A DNA stretch of 64,000 bases from Roseiarcus sp963832305 (GTDB lineage: Bacteria > Pseudomonadota > Alphaproteobacteria > Rhizobiales > Beijerinckiaceae), in assembly GCA_963832305.1 (NCBI GenBank), contig CAWHTU010000027.1:1-64000 (forward strand), given 5' to 3'. The notes below the pieces were generated by a model, which was not told where the DNA came from, ran no database searches, and was given only the letters and a program-made list of their open reading frames with translations. Positions 56,580-64,000 of this stretch are shown here, piece after piece; position 1 is the stretch's first letter; each line of letters starts with the position of its first letter. A program made the position numbers and the translations under genes.

Positions 56580-57677
56580 CTACGCCCGCTCGGCCACTTC
56601 CATCACGACGTCCGCAAGGCGCTCGGCGGCGTCAGGGACGCCCATCGACTTCGCCGCCTTCGCGGAGATCGCGAGCTTCTCCGGCGCAGCGAGCGCGCCC
56701 CGTAGGATCGCAGCCAGACGCTCGGGGGTGAACTCGGTCTGCGGCACGACGACCGCGCCCCCTGATGCCGCGAGCGCCGCCGCGTTCGCCGCCTGATCCT
56801 GGTCGAGCGCGTGCGGGAACGGCACGAGAACGGAGGCCCGGCCGATGACAGCAAGCTCGGATACGGTCGAGGCGCCGGCGCGGCCGATGACGAGATGCGC
56901 GGCGGCGATCCGCGCCGGCAGGTCGGGGAAGAATTCGGCGATCTCGACCGGAAAGGTCATCCGCGCGCAAGCCGCAGCGACGCGCGAAGAGTCCTCGCCT
57001 CGCGCCTGCTGGGTGAGGCGGATCCATTGCCGTTCGTCCGGGGCCAGAAGCGCCAGCGCCGCCGGCACGACGTCGGCCATGACCCGCGCCCCCTGCGAGC
57101 CGCCGGTCACGAGAACGTTCAGCCGCCGCCCGACCTGCTCGGGATAAGGAAGCGCCGCCGCGGCGATAACCGACGGGCGCACCGGATTGCCGGTCACGCG
57201 GATCTTGGCCTCGATCGCGCGGCCGACGCCCTTTAGGGGAAAGCCGCAGGCGATGAGATTGACGCGGGAGCTCAAGAATCGATTGGCTCGGCCCATCACC
57301 GCGTTCTGCTCATGCAGGACAGTTGGGATCCCGATGAGCCAGGCGGCGAGGAGCGGCGGCACGGTCGGATAGCCTCCGAAGCCGACCACGGCGCGCGGTT
57401 TCAGGCGCCTGAGCTTCACGAGCGCGGTCGCGAGCCCGGCGCTAAGAGTGAGCGCGGCGCGCGCCTTGGCGAGCGCGCCCGCGTCCGTGGTCGTCGCGGC
57501 GGGAAAGGCGTGAATGGCGCGGGCGGGAAAATCGCCGCCGTATTTCAGCGCCCGGCTGTCGGTCGCGAGTTCGACTTCCGCTCCGCGCTTCGCGAGCGCC
57601 GCCGCCAGCGCCGCCGCGGGAAAGAGATGGCCGCCCGTGCCCCCAGCCGCGAGCAGGACCGGGCGAGCCGGGCTCAT
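56580..57677 (-). CDS. murG: UDP-GlcNAc:undecaprenyl-PP-MurNAc-pentapeptide transferase
   Basis: MurG adds GlcNAc to lipid I to form lipid II at the cytoplasmic face of the membrane. The 365 residues are standard. It has the glycine loops LLAAGGTGGHLFPA near 15 and VTGGSQGARVM near 190, HEQNAVMGRANR near 122, and the UDP-binding GRAGASTVSELA near 268. It overlaps ftsW by 4 bases. It is the last mur gene here; murC and murB do not follow. Confidence 0.95.
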   Translation of the reverse strand: MSPARPVLLAAGGTGGHLFPAAALAAALAKRGAEVELATDSRALKYGGDFPARAIHAFPAATTTDAGALAKARAALTLSAGLATALVKLRRLKPRAVVGFGGYPTVPPLLAAWLIGIPTVLHEQNAVMGRANRFLSSRVNLIACGFPLKGVGRAIEAKIRVTGNPVRPSVIAAAALPYPEQVGRRLNVLVTGGSQGARVMADVVPAALALLAPDERQWIRLTQQARGEDSSRVAAACARMTFPVEIAEFFPDLPARIAAAHLVIGRAGASTVSELAVIGRASVLVPFPHALDQDQAANAAALAASGGAVVVPQTEFTPERLAAILRGALAAPEKLAISAKAAKSMGVPDAAERLADVVMEVAERA

Positions 57678-58817
57678 TCCTCAGGCGCGCCCGGATGGTC
57701 GAGATCGGCGGCCGGGCGCTTGCGGGTCGCGGCGATGAGGAAGCCCATGCCGAGGCCGAGCGCGAGCAGCGACGAGCCGCCGTAGGAGATGAACGGAAGG
57801 GTCATCCCCTTGGCCGGCATGGCCCGCAGATTGACCGCCATGTTGATCCAGCTCTGGACGCCGAACATGACGGTCAGTCCGCCGGCCGCAAGCCGGCAGA
57901 ACGGGTCCGGATTGCGGGAGGCGAGATAGAGGGCGCGCAGCACGATGAAGGCGAAAAACGCGATCAGCGCCATGCAGGCGATCATGCCGAATTCCTCGCC
58001 GGTCACGGCGAAGACGAAGTCGGTGTGGGCGTCGGGCAGGATGCGCTTATAGACGCCCTCGCCCGGGCCCGCGTCCGAACCAGCCGCCCGAGAGGATGCT
58101 CTGAAGCGCGGTGTCGACCTGAAAGGTGTCGACCAGGCCGCCGGTCGAATCGGGATCGAGAAAGCGCAGCACCCGTTCGTGCACGTGCGACGACAGTTTG
58201 AACACCGCGAAGCCGCCGGCCATGCCGACGCCGCCGACGGCGACCACCCAGAACCAATGCAGGCCGGCGAGGAAGAAGAGCGCCGTCCAGACGATCGCGA
58301 CCAGCATCGTCTGGCCGAAGTCCGGCTCGAGGATGAGCGGCACGATCGCCAGCGGCAGCAAGACGAAGGACAGGATCTTGGCCCAGATTGCGGTCGGGCC
58401 CTTCCGCCCGCCCTCGGTGAAGGCCCAGGCGCCGAGAACGACGAAGGCGGGCTTGATGAACTCCGACGGCTGGAGGCCGAAGATCCAGCGGCGCGCCCCC
58501 TTGACCTCCGCGCCGAACATCAGCGCGAGAATGATGAGCGCGAACGAGACGATGAACGCCACCAGCGCGGCGCGGCGCATGTGGCGCGGCGACAGGAACG
58601 AGGTCGCGATCATCAGGGCCGCGGTCGGGACCAGCATCAGCGCCTGCCGGTCGACGAAGTGGAAGGTCGTGAGGTTCAGCCGCTCCGCGACCGCCGGGCT
58701 GGCCGCGAGCGCCATCACGAGGCCGATCACCATGAGCGCCACGAACGACCCGATCAGCCAACGGTCGGCGGTGCGCATCCAGTCCGCAACCGGGCCGCGT
58801 TCGATTCTCGACACCAT
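57674..58817 (-). CDS. ftsW: FtsW, lipid II polymerase of the divisome, frameshifted in this sequence
   Basis: An SEDS-family glycan polymerase. The first frame runs from 58817 (MVSRIERGPVADWMRTADRW) through GARRWIFGLQPSEFIKPAF and GGWFGRGPG. Then one extra base at about 58061 shifts the reading. The rest (EGVYKRILPDAHTDFVFAVT, GEEFGMIACM, LPFISYGGSSLL) is intact in the next frame to 57674. FtsW is normally essential, so a sequence or assembly error is likely. The restored product has about 380 residues. AGGAGG lies upstream. Confidence 0.9.
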
Positions 58818-58822
58818 CGGCT

Positions 58823-60247
58823 CTAGGCCTCCTTCTTTGCGCGTGCGCCCGCCGCTCCCGCGCGCCGCGCCAGCCATTCGGCGACGGACGCGCGAAAGGC
58901 CTCGCCGCGCGCTTCGAAATTCGCGAATTGATCAAACGACGCGCAGGCCGGCGACAGCAGCACCGCGGGTTCCCGGCCCGGCGAATGCGTCGCGTCCTCG
59001 GCCGCCGCCTCGACCGCTGCGCCGAGCGTTCCTGAGCGCACGAAAGGAACGGCGCCGGCGAGCGTCAGCGCGAATTCGTCGGCGGCCTCGCCGATCAGGT
59101 AGGCTTTGGCGACGCGCGGGAACAACGGCCGGAGCGGCTCGATCCCGCCCGCCTTCGGCCTGCCTCCGAGAATCCAGTGGATATCGCGAAACGACATCAG
59201 CGCCTTTTCGGCCGCGTCGGCGTTGGTCGCCTTCGAGTCGTTGATGAACAGCACCCGGCCAAGCCGGCCGACCTCTTCCATGCGGTGAGCAAGTCCAGGA
59301 AAGGTGACGAAGGCGCTGGCGATGCGCTCGCGCTCGACGCCGAGCGTCCTCGCGGCGGCGTAGGCGAACGCGGCGTTCTGCCCGTTATGGGCGCCGCGAA
59401 GCGCGCGCGCCGGTTGAAGATCGGCCGCCGGCGCGGCCTCTCCGCGCGCCATCACCCGATGCTCGCTGACCCAGACATCGGCGAGCGGAGAATCCTTGCC
59501 CGAGACCGCAACGACCCGCGGCGCGCCGGCGCGCGCCCTCAGACGCGCGTGGATTTCGCGGCAAGGCTCGTCATCGACCCCGACCAGCGCGACGTCGGAA
59601 TGGGCGACGAGGCGCTCCTTGATCGCCGCGTAGCGTTGAAGGTCGCCATGCCGGTCAAGATGGTCCGGGGTAATGTTGATGAGGCAGCCGACGCTCGGCG
59701 CGAGCGAGGGCGCGAGATCGATCTGATAGGACGAGCACTCGACGACATGCGTCCGCCCGGCGGCGGGCGGCGGCAGGTCGAGCACCGGCACGCCGATGTT
59801 GCCGCCCATCGCCACCTCGCGTCCGGCCTCCTTCAGCACATGGGCGATCAGCGCCGTGGTGGTCGATTTGCCATTGGTGCCGGTGATCGCGACGAACGGC
59901 GCATCGGGCGCCCGCGCCCCGCGCTCGCGGACGAAAAGCTCGATGTCGCCGACGACCGGAACCCCCGCCGCGTCGGCAAGGTTGACCGTCCAGTGCGGCG
60001 CGGGATGGGTCAGCGGGACGCCGGGCGCAAGCACGAACAACTTGAAGGCGCGCCAGTCGGCCTCTGCGAGATCGACGAGCGCAATTCCCGCAGCCGAAGC
60101 GCGTTCGCGAGCGGCGGGACTGTCGTCCCAGGCCGCAACCTCGGCGCCGCCGTCGACCAGCGCCCGCGCCGTCGACAGTCCCGAGCCGCCGAGGCCGAAC
60201 AGGGCGACGCTCTGGCCGCGCATGGTCTCGACCGGCGTCATCGTCAC
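58823..60247 (-). CDS. murD: UDP-MurNAc-L-alanine:D-glutamate ligase
   Basis: MurD adds D-Glu to UDP-MurNAc-Ala using ATP. The 474 residues have the N-terminal Rossmann part (SVALFGLGGSGLSTARAL), the ATP loop ITGTNGKSTTTALI near 121, NITPDHLDRHG, and FINDSKATNADAA in the C-terminal domain. The GTG at 60247 overlaps the mraY stop (GTGA); an ATG two codons later is also possible. Confidence 0.95.
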   Translation of the reverse strand: MTMTPVETMRGQSVALFGLGGSGLSTARALVDGGAEVAAWDDSPAARERASAAGIALVDLAEADWRAFKLFVLAPGVPLTHPAPHWTVNLADAAGVPVVGDIELFVRERGARAPDAPFVAITGTNGKSTTTALIAHVLKEAGREVAMGGNIGVPVLDLPPPAAGRTHVVECSSYQIDLAPSLAPSVGCLINITPDHLDRHGDLQRYAAIKERLVAHSDVALVGVDDEPCREIHARLRARAGAPRVVAVSGKDSPLADVWVSEHRVMARGEAAPAADLQPARALRGAHNGQNAAFAYAAARTLGVERERIASAFVTFPGLAHRMEEVGRLGRVLFINDSKATNADAAEKALMSFRDIHWILGGRPKAGGIEPLRPLFPRVAKAYLIGEAADEFALTLAGAVPFVRSGTLGAAVEAAAEDATHSPGREPAVLLSPACASFDQFANFEARGEAFRASVAEWLARRAGAAGARAKKEA

Positions 60248-61317
60248 CTCAGCTTCAGCGAGGCGAGGCCGACCATCGCGAGCACGAAGGCGATGATCCA
60301 GAACCGCATCACGACCTGCGACTCCGACCAGCCGAGCTGCTCGAAATGATGGTGGATCGGCGCCATCTTGAACACGCGCTTGCCGGTGAGCTTGAACGAC
60401 GCCACCTGCACCACGACCGAGAGCGCCTCCATGACGAAGAGGCCGCCGATCACCGCGAGCACGATCTCATGCTTGACCGCAACCGCGATCGAGCCGAGCA
60501 ACCCTCCGAGCGCCAGCGATCCGGTGTCTCCCATGAAGATCTGGGCCGGAGGCGCGTTGAACCACAGGAAGCCGACGCCGGCGCCGATCAAAGCCCCGCA
60601 GACCACCATCAGGTCGCCGGCGAAGGGGACGTGATTGATGAGAAGATAGTGCGAATAGAGCAGATTGCCGGCGATATAGGCGATGAGCCCGAGCGTTGCG
60701 GCGGCGATCATCACCGGCACGATCGCCAGGCCGTCGAGACCGTCGGTCAGATTGACCGCGTTGCCGAAGGCGACGATCACGAACGGGCCGAACAGCAGGA
60801 ACGCCCAACCGAAGTCAAACACAAAGCCGGTGACGAACGGCACCGCGAGCGCCGTCGCTCCATTGGCGCCGACCAGCATCATCGCGTAGCACGCGAGCGC
60901 GGCGATGATGTATTCGCCGATGAGGCGGGCGCGGGCTGAGAAGCCGCGATCCGACCGCTTGGTCACCTTCAGATAGTCGTCATAGAAGCCGATCACGGCG
61001 AAACCGGCGGTGACGAACAGGACGATCCACACATACGGGCTCTCGAGATTGGCCCACAGCAGCGCGGAGACGAAGAGGCCGAACAGGATCATGAGGCCGC
61101 CCATGGTCGGCGTGCCCTTTTTCATGAGGATGTGGGAGGGCGGGCCATCCGCCCGGATCGGCTGCCCCCCGTGCTGTTTAAGCCGCAGCGCGGCGATGAT
61201 CGTCGGACCGAAGAAAAAGACGAGAAAGAGCCCGGTCGCCGCGGCGCCGAGCGTACGGAATGTGAGATAGCGGAAGAGGTGGAAGACGCCCGGGAGCTCG
61301 GACAGCCAGGTCAGCAT
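60244..61317 (-). CDS. mraY: phospho-MurNAc-pentapeptide transferase
   Basis: MraY makes lipid I from UDP-MurNAc-pentapeptide and undecaprenyl phosphate. A 357-residue protein with about ten helices. It has GTPTMGGLMILFG, the catalytic Asp pair in GFYDDYLKVTKRS, NAVNLTDGLDGLAIVP, and FMGDTGSLALGGLLG with PIHHHFEQLGWSE near the end. It lies 8 bases after murF. Confidence 0.96.
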   Translation of the reverse strand: MLTWLSELPGVFHLFRYLTFRTLGAAATGLFLVFFFGPTIIAALRLKQHGGQPIRADGPPSHILMKKGTPTMGGLMILFGLFVSALLWANLESPYVWIVLFVTAGFAVIGFYDDYLKVTKRSDRGFSARARLIGEYIIAALACYAMMLVGANGATALAVPFVTGFVFDFGWAFLLFGPFVIVAFGNAVNLTDGLDGLAIVPVMIAAATLGLIAYIAGNLLYSHYLLINHVPFAGDLMVVCGALIGAGVGFLWFNAPPAQIFMGDTGSLALGGLLGSIAVAVKHEIVLAVIGGLFVMEALSVVVQVASFKLTGKRVFKMAPIHHHFEQLGWSESQVVMRFWIIAFVLAMVGLASLKLR

Positions 61318-61325
61318 CGAACGTC

Positions 61326-62741
61326 CTATCCTCCCGCGCCGCGGGCGAAGCGATCGCGCAGCGCAGCGACCAGCGGACCCATCCGGCTGCCGTTGGAGCC
61401 TTTGATCATCGCGATATCGCCGCCACGCAATTCGCGGGCGACTTCGTCCGTCAACTCGTTCGACCGCGCCGCCCAGGCGGCCCGCATCGAAGCCGGGGCC
61501 GCCTCGTAGAGCGCGCGGGTGAGCGGACCGGCGCCGAACAGGAGATCGACGCGGTTGGCGCTGAGGTCGGCTGCGAGTTCTGCGTGCATCGCCTCCGCGG
61601 CCGGCCCGAGCTCGAGCATGTCGCCGATGACGGCGATGCGGCGGCCTTTCGGTCCCGGCTTCGCGGCGGCGAGCAGCTTGAGCGCCGCCCGCATCGAGGC
61701 CGGATTGGCGTTGTAGCTTTCGTCGATGATGATCGCCGGACCGTCGGGCGTCGTCACCGAGAAGCGCGCGCCCCTGCCCTGCTGCGGCGAGAACCGCTCG
61801 AGCGCCGCGGCGCAGGCGTCAAGATCCGCGCCGAGCGCGTCCGCCGCGAGCAGCGCGCCAAGCGCGTTTTCGGCCATGTGGGCGCCGGGCGCGCCAAGGA
61901 CGAACGCCAGCTCGCGCCCGAGAACCCTCGCCCTCACGCGCGACCCGCCGTCGATCGCCTCGACCTCGATCAGCCGGGCGTCGCAATCGGCGCCGCGGCC
62001 GAATGTCAGGACGCGCGCCCCGCGCGCTGCAGCTGCTTTCGCCAGCCGCTCGAATTGCGGCGCGTCGCGGTTGAGCGCCGCCGTCCCGCCGGGCTCAAGG
62101 CCGAGGAAGATCTCGGCTTTCGCGTCCGCGATCGCCTCGATCGAGCCGAGATGCTCGATGTGGACCGGGGCGATCGTCGTCACCAGGGCGGCGTGCGGCC
62201 GCACCATCCTGCTCAGCGGCGCAATTTCGCCTGCGTGATTCATGCCGATCTCGAACACGCCATAACGGGCGCTGACCGCCATGCGCGCGAGCGTCAGCGG
62301 CACGCCCCAGTGATTGTTATAGGAGTGAGCCGAGGCGTGGACCGCGCCGCAGGCCGACAGCATCGCGCGCAGCATCTCCTTGGCCGTCGTCTTGCCGACC
62401 GAACCGGTCACCGCGACGATCCGCGCCTTCGATCGGGCGCGGGCGGCGACGCCCAGCCGCTCCATCGCGCTCAGAGTGTCGTCGACCGCGAACAGGGGCC
62501 CCAACGCGGCGAGCCGGGCGGCGCGTTCGCGCGACACGACCGCGGCGACGGCGCCGGACTCGAACGCCCGAGCGACATGGTCGTGGCCGTCGTGCGCGTC
62601 GCCCTTGATGGCGATGAACAGATCGCCGGCTTCAAGCGTCCGGCTGTCGATCGAGACGCCGCGAACGGCGGCGCTCATCGGCGCGCTTGGGGCGACGCCG
62701 AAAGCGGCGGCGAGCTCGTCCTCGCTCCACAGCCCGGTCAC
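61326..62741 (-). CDS. murF: UDP-MurNAc-tripeptide:D-alanyl-D-alanine ligase
   Basis: MurF adds D-Ala-D-Ala to complete the pentapeptide. The 471 residues show the ATP loop VTGSVGKTTAKEMLRAML near 111, SYNNHWGVPLTLARM, EIGMNHAGEIAPLSRMVRP and DESYNANPASMRAALKLL. It overlaps murE by 4 bases. Confidence 0.95.
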   Translation of the reverse strand: MTGLWSEDELAAAFGVAPSAPMSAAVRGVSIDSRTLEAGDLFIAIKGDAHDGHDHVARAFESGAVAAVVSRERAARLAALGPLFAVDDTLSAMERLGVAARARSKARIVAVTGSVGKTTAKEMLRAMLSACGAVHASAHSYNNHWGVPLTLARMAVSARYGVFEIGMNHAGEIAPLSRMVRPHAALVTTIAPVHIEHLGSIEAIADAKAEIFLGLEPGGTAALNRDAPQFERLAKAAAARGARVLTFGRGADCDARLIEVEAIDGGSRVRARVLGRELAFVLGAPGAHMAENALGALLAADALGADLDACAAALERFSPQQGRGARFSVTTPDGPAIIIDESYNANPASMRAALKLLAAAKPGPKGRRIAVIGDMLELGPAAEAMHAELAADLSANRVDLLFGAGPLTRALYEAAPASMRAAWAARSNELTDEVARELRGGDIAMIKGSNGSRMGPLVAALRDRFARGAGG

Positions 62742-64000
62742 GCGGCCTCCTTCAACGCCGCGCGCGCTTCGTCGGCGTCGGAGAACGGGAGCGTGCTTGC
62801 GCCGACGATCTGGCCGGTCTCGTGACCCTTGCCGGCGATGATGAGCGCGTCGCCGTCGGCGAGCATGGCGATCCCGGCGCGAATGGCTGCGCCGCGATCG
62901 CCGATTTCGAGCGCCGAAGGCGCGGCGGCGAGGATCTCGGCGCGAATGGCGGCGGGGTCCTCGGAGCGCGGATTGTCGTCGGTCACGATCGCGACGTCGG
63001 CGAGGCGGGTCGCAATCGCGCCCATGATCGGCCGCTTGCCCGGGTCGCGGTCGCCGCCGCAGCCGAACGCCAGGACGAGGCGGCCGCGCACGAAGGGCCG
63101 CAAGGCCTGAAGCGCTTTTTCGAGCGCGTCGGGCTTGTGGGCGTAGTCGACGAACACCGCCGCGCCGCGGACCTCGCCGACGCGCTCGAGGCGCCCCGGC
63201 GCGCCGCGCAGCTTTTGCAGCGCCTGAAACACCGCGTCGGCTTCGCCGCCGGTCGCGATGCAGAGCCCGGCGGCGACCAGCGCGTTCGAGATCTGGAAGT
63301 CGCCAGGCAGCGGAAACGTCAGACGCCGGCGACGGCCGCCGAATTCGAGGTCGAGAATTGACGAGAAACGATCGCGCGCGGCCGAGACGAGCCGGATCGT
63401 CTCGCCGTTCCTTCCGACCGTCACCGCCTCGAGCCCGCGCGCCCGCGCGGCCGCGATCACCCGCGGGGCGATGGCGCTGTCGGCGTCGATCACGGCCGGC
63501 GCGCCATCGGGCAGAAGGTCGCGAAACAGCCTGAGCTTGGCCGCGAGATAGTCCTCGACCGTCGCGTGGTAGTCCATGTGGTCGCGGGTGAGATTGGTGA
63601 ACGCGCCCGCCGCGAGGCGCACGCCGTCGAGCCGCTTCTGGTCGAGACCGTGGGAAGAGGCCTCCATGGCGAGATGGGTGACGCCGCTTGCGGCGAGCCG
63701 GTCGAGGAGTTCATGCAGCGCGATCGGATCCGGGGTGGTCAGCGATCCGTAGACGGTCAGCGGGCGCGACACGACGCCGAGCGTCCCGATCGAAGCGGAC
63801 TCGAGCCCAAGCGCTTGCCAGATCTGGCGCACAAAGGCGGCGACCGAGGTTTTTCCGCTGGTGCCGGTGACCGCCACGATGGTCTCGGGCTGACGCGGAT
63901 AGAAGCGCGCGGCGGCGTGAGCGAGGGCGGCGCGGGCGTCGGCAACCTTGACGAAGGCGGCGTCGGGGATATCGGTCCGGCGTTCGGCGACGACCGCGGC
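62738..64000 (-). CDS. murE: UDP-MurNAc-L-Ala-D-Glu:meso-diaminopimelate ligase, 5' end outside the window
   Basis: MurE adds meso-diaminopimelate. The frame is open to the right edge, giving about 420 residues with the very N-terminus missing. It has the ATP loop VTGTSGKTSVAAFVRQ, NLTRDHMDYH, FVDYAHKPDALEKAL, and DNPRSEDP, the motif that selects diaminopimelate over lysine. An in-frame GTG inside the ATP loop is not the real start. More dcw genes (ftsI, ftsL, mraW) presumably lie beyond. Confidence 0.95.
   Translation of the reverse strand, partial: AAVVAERRTDIPDAAFVKVADARAALAHAAARFYPRQPETIVAVTGTSGKTSVAAFVRQIWQALGLESASIGTLGVVSRPLTVYGSLTTPDPIALHELLDRLAASGVTHLAMEASSHGLDQKRLDGVRLAAGAFTNLTRDHMDYHATVEDYLAAKLRLFRDLLPDGAPAVIDADSAIAPRVIAAARARGLEAVTVGRNGETIRLVSAARDRFSSILDLEFGGRRRRLTFPLPGDFQISNALVAAGLCIATGGEADAVFQALQKLRGAPGRLERVGEVRGAAVFVDYAHKPDALEKALQALRPFVRGRLVLAFGCGGDRDPGKRPIMGAIATRLADVAIVTDDNPRSEDPAAIRAEILAAAPSALEIGDRGAAIRAGIAMLADGDALIIAGKGHETGQIVGASTLPFSDADEARAALKEAA

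Noticed and set aside
61584..62825. 413-codon plus-strand open frame opposite murF
   Set aside because: Antisense shadow rich in Arg and His; murF motifs lie on the other strand.

Overview
The window is high-GC DNA from an alphaproteobacterium, most likely of the Rhizobiales/Hyphomicrobiales (Beijerinckiaceae or Methylocystaceae type). I infer this from base composition, twin-arginine (Tat) binding proteins, an MXKDX-repeat protein, a membrane-anchored trehalose-6-phosphate synthase and the order of the mur genes. Genus and species cannot be read from the sequence. I see no rRNA, tRNA or CRISPR array.

Layout. 0-1.2 kb: two small uncharacterised genes. 1.2-10.1 kb: a HAAT/branched-chain-type ABC transporter operon carrying a 3,968-bp imperfect tandem duplication, so that one copy of the ATPase LivF and one of the binding protein are truncated at the junction. 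10.4-21.5 kb: acyl-CoA dehydrogenase, small genes, guaB, and a run of interrupted genes (a lipoprotein, an EamA permease, a sensor-fused trehalose-6-P synthase with two in-frame stops, a Gfo/Idh/MocA oxidoreductase with one). 21.7-27.8 kb: small secreted cysteine-rich or repeat proteins, a decayed adenylate cyclase flanked by short direct repeats, an AraC regulator and an HTH protein. 27.8-33.3 kb: amidohydrolase plus a TRAP transporter (dctP-dctQ-dctM, with dctM frameshifted), a sirtuin and small genes. 33.7-41.2 kb: HAD phosphatase and a complete five-enzyme histidine-degradation cluster (hutF divergent from hutI-hutH-hutG-hutU). 41.2-47.5 kb: a cystathionine gamma-synthase-type enzyme, topoisomerase IB, a deleted oxidoreductase pseudogene, and a polar amino-acid ABC transporter. 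47.7-49.7 kb: a compact exosortase locus with two homologous proteins of about 50 residues that are almost nothing but a signal peptide plus a sorting tag. 49.9-53.8 kb: RraA-like aldolase, amidohydrolase, an orphan phage-type spike protein and a frameshifted lactate dehydrogenase. 54-56.5 kb: an IS630 remnant cut into a DUF4260 gene, and a divergent LysR regulator. 56.6-64 kb: the division and cell-wall cluster murG-ftsW-murD-mraY-murF-murE, read on the minus strand and running off the right edge.

How the genes fit together. The hut genes form a full pathway from histidine to glutamate (HutH, HutU, HutI, then HutF and HutG). The polar amino-acid transporter lies close by, but a link to histidine uptake is only inference. 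The mur genes are the UDP-MurNAc-pentapeptide, lipid I and lipid II steps plus FtsW.

A notable feature is the number of interrupted reading frames: six single-base-type frameshifts, three in-frame stops, and several deletion or decay pseudogenes. One frameshift lies in ftsW, which is normally essential, and two sit in G runs. At least part of this may therefore be assembly or sequencing error rather than biology. The exosortase locus is the best candidate for an undescribed system.
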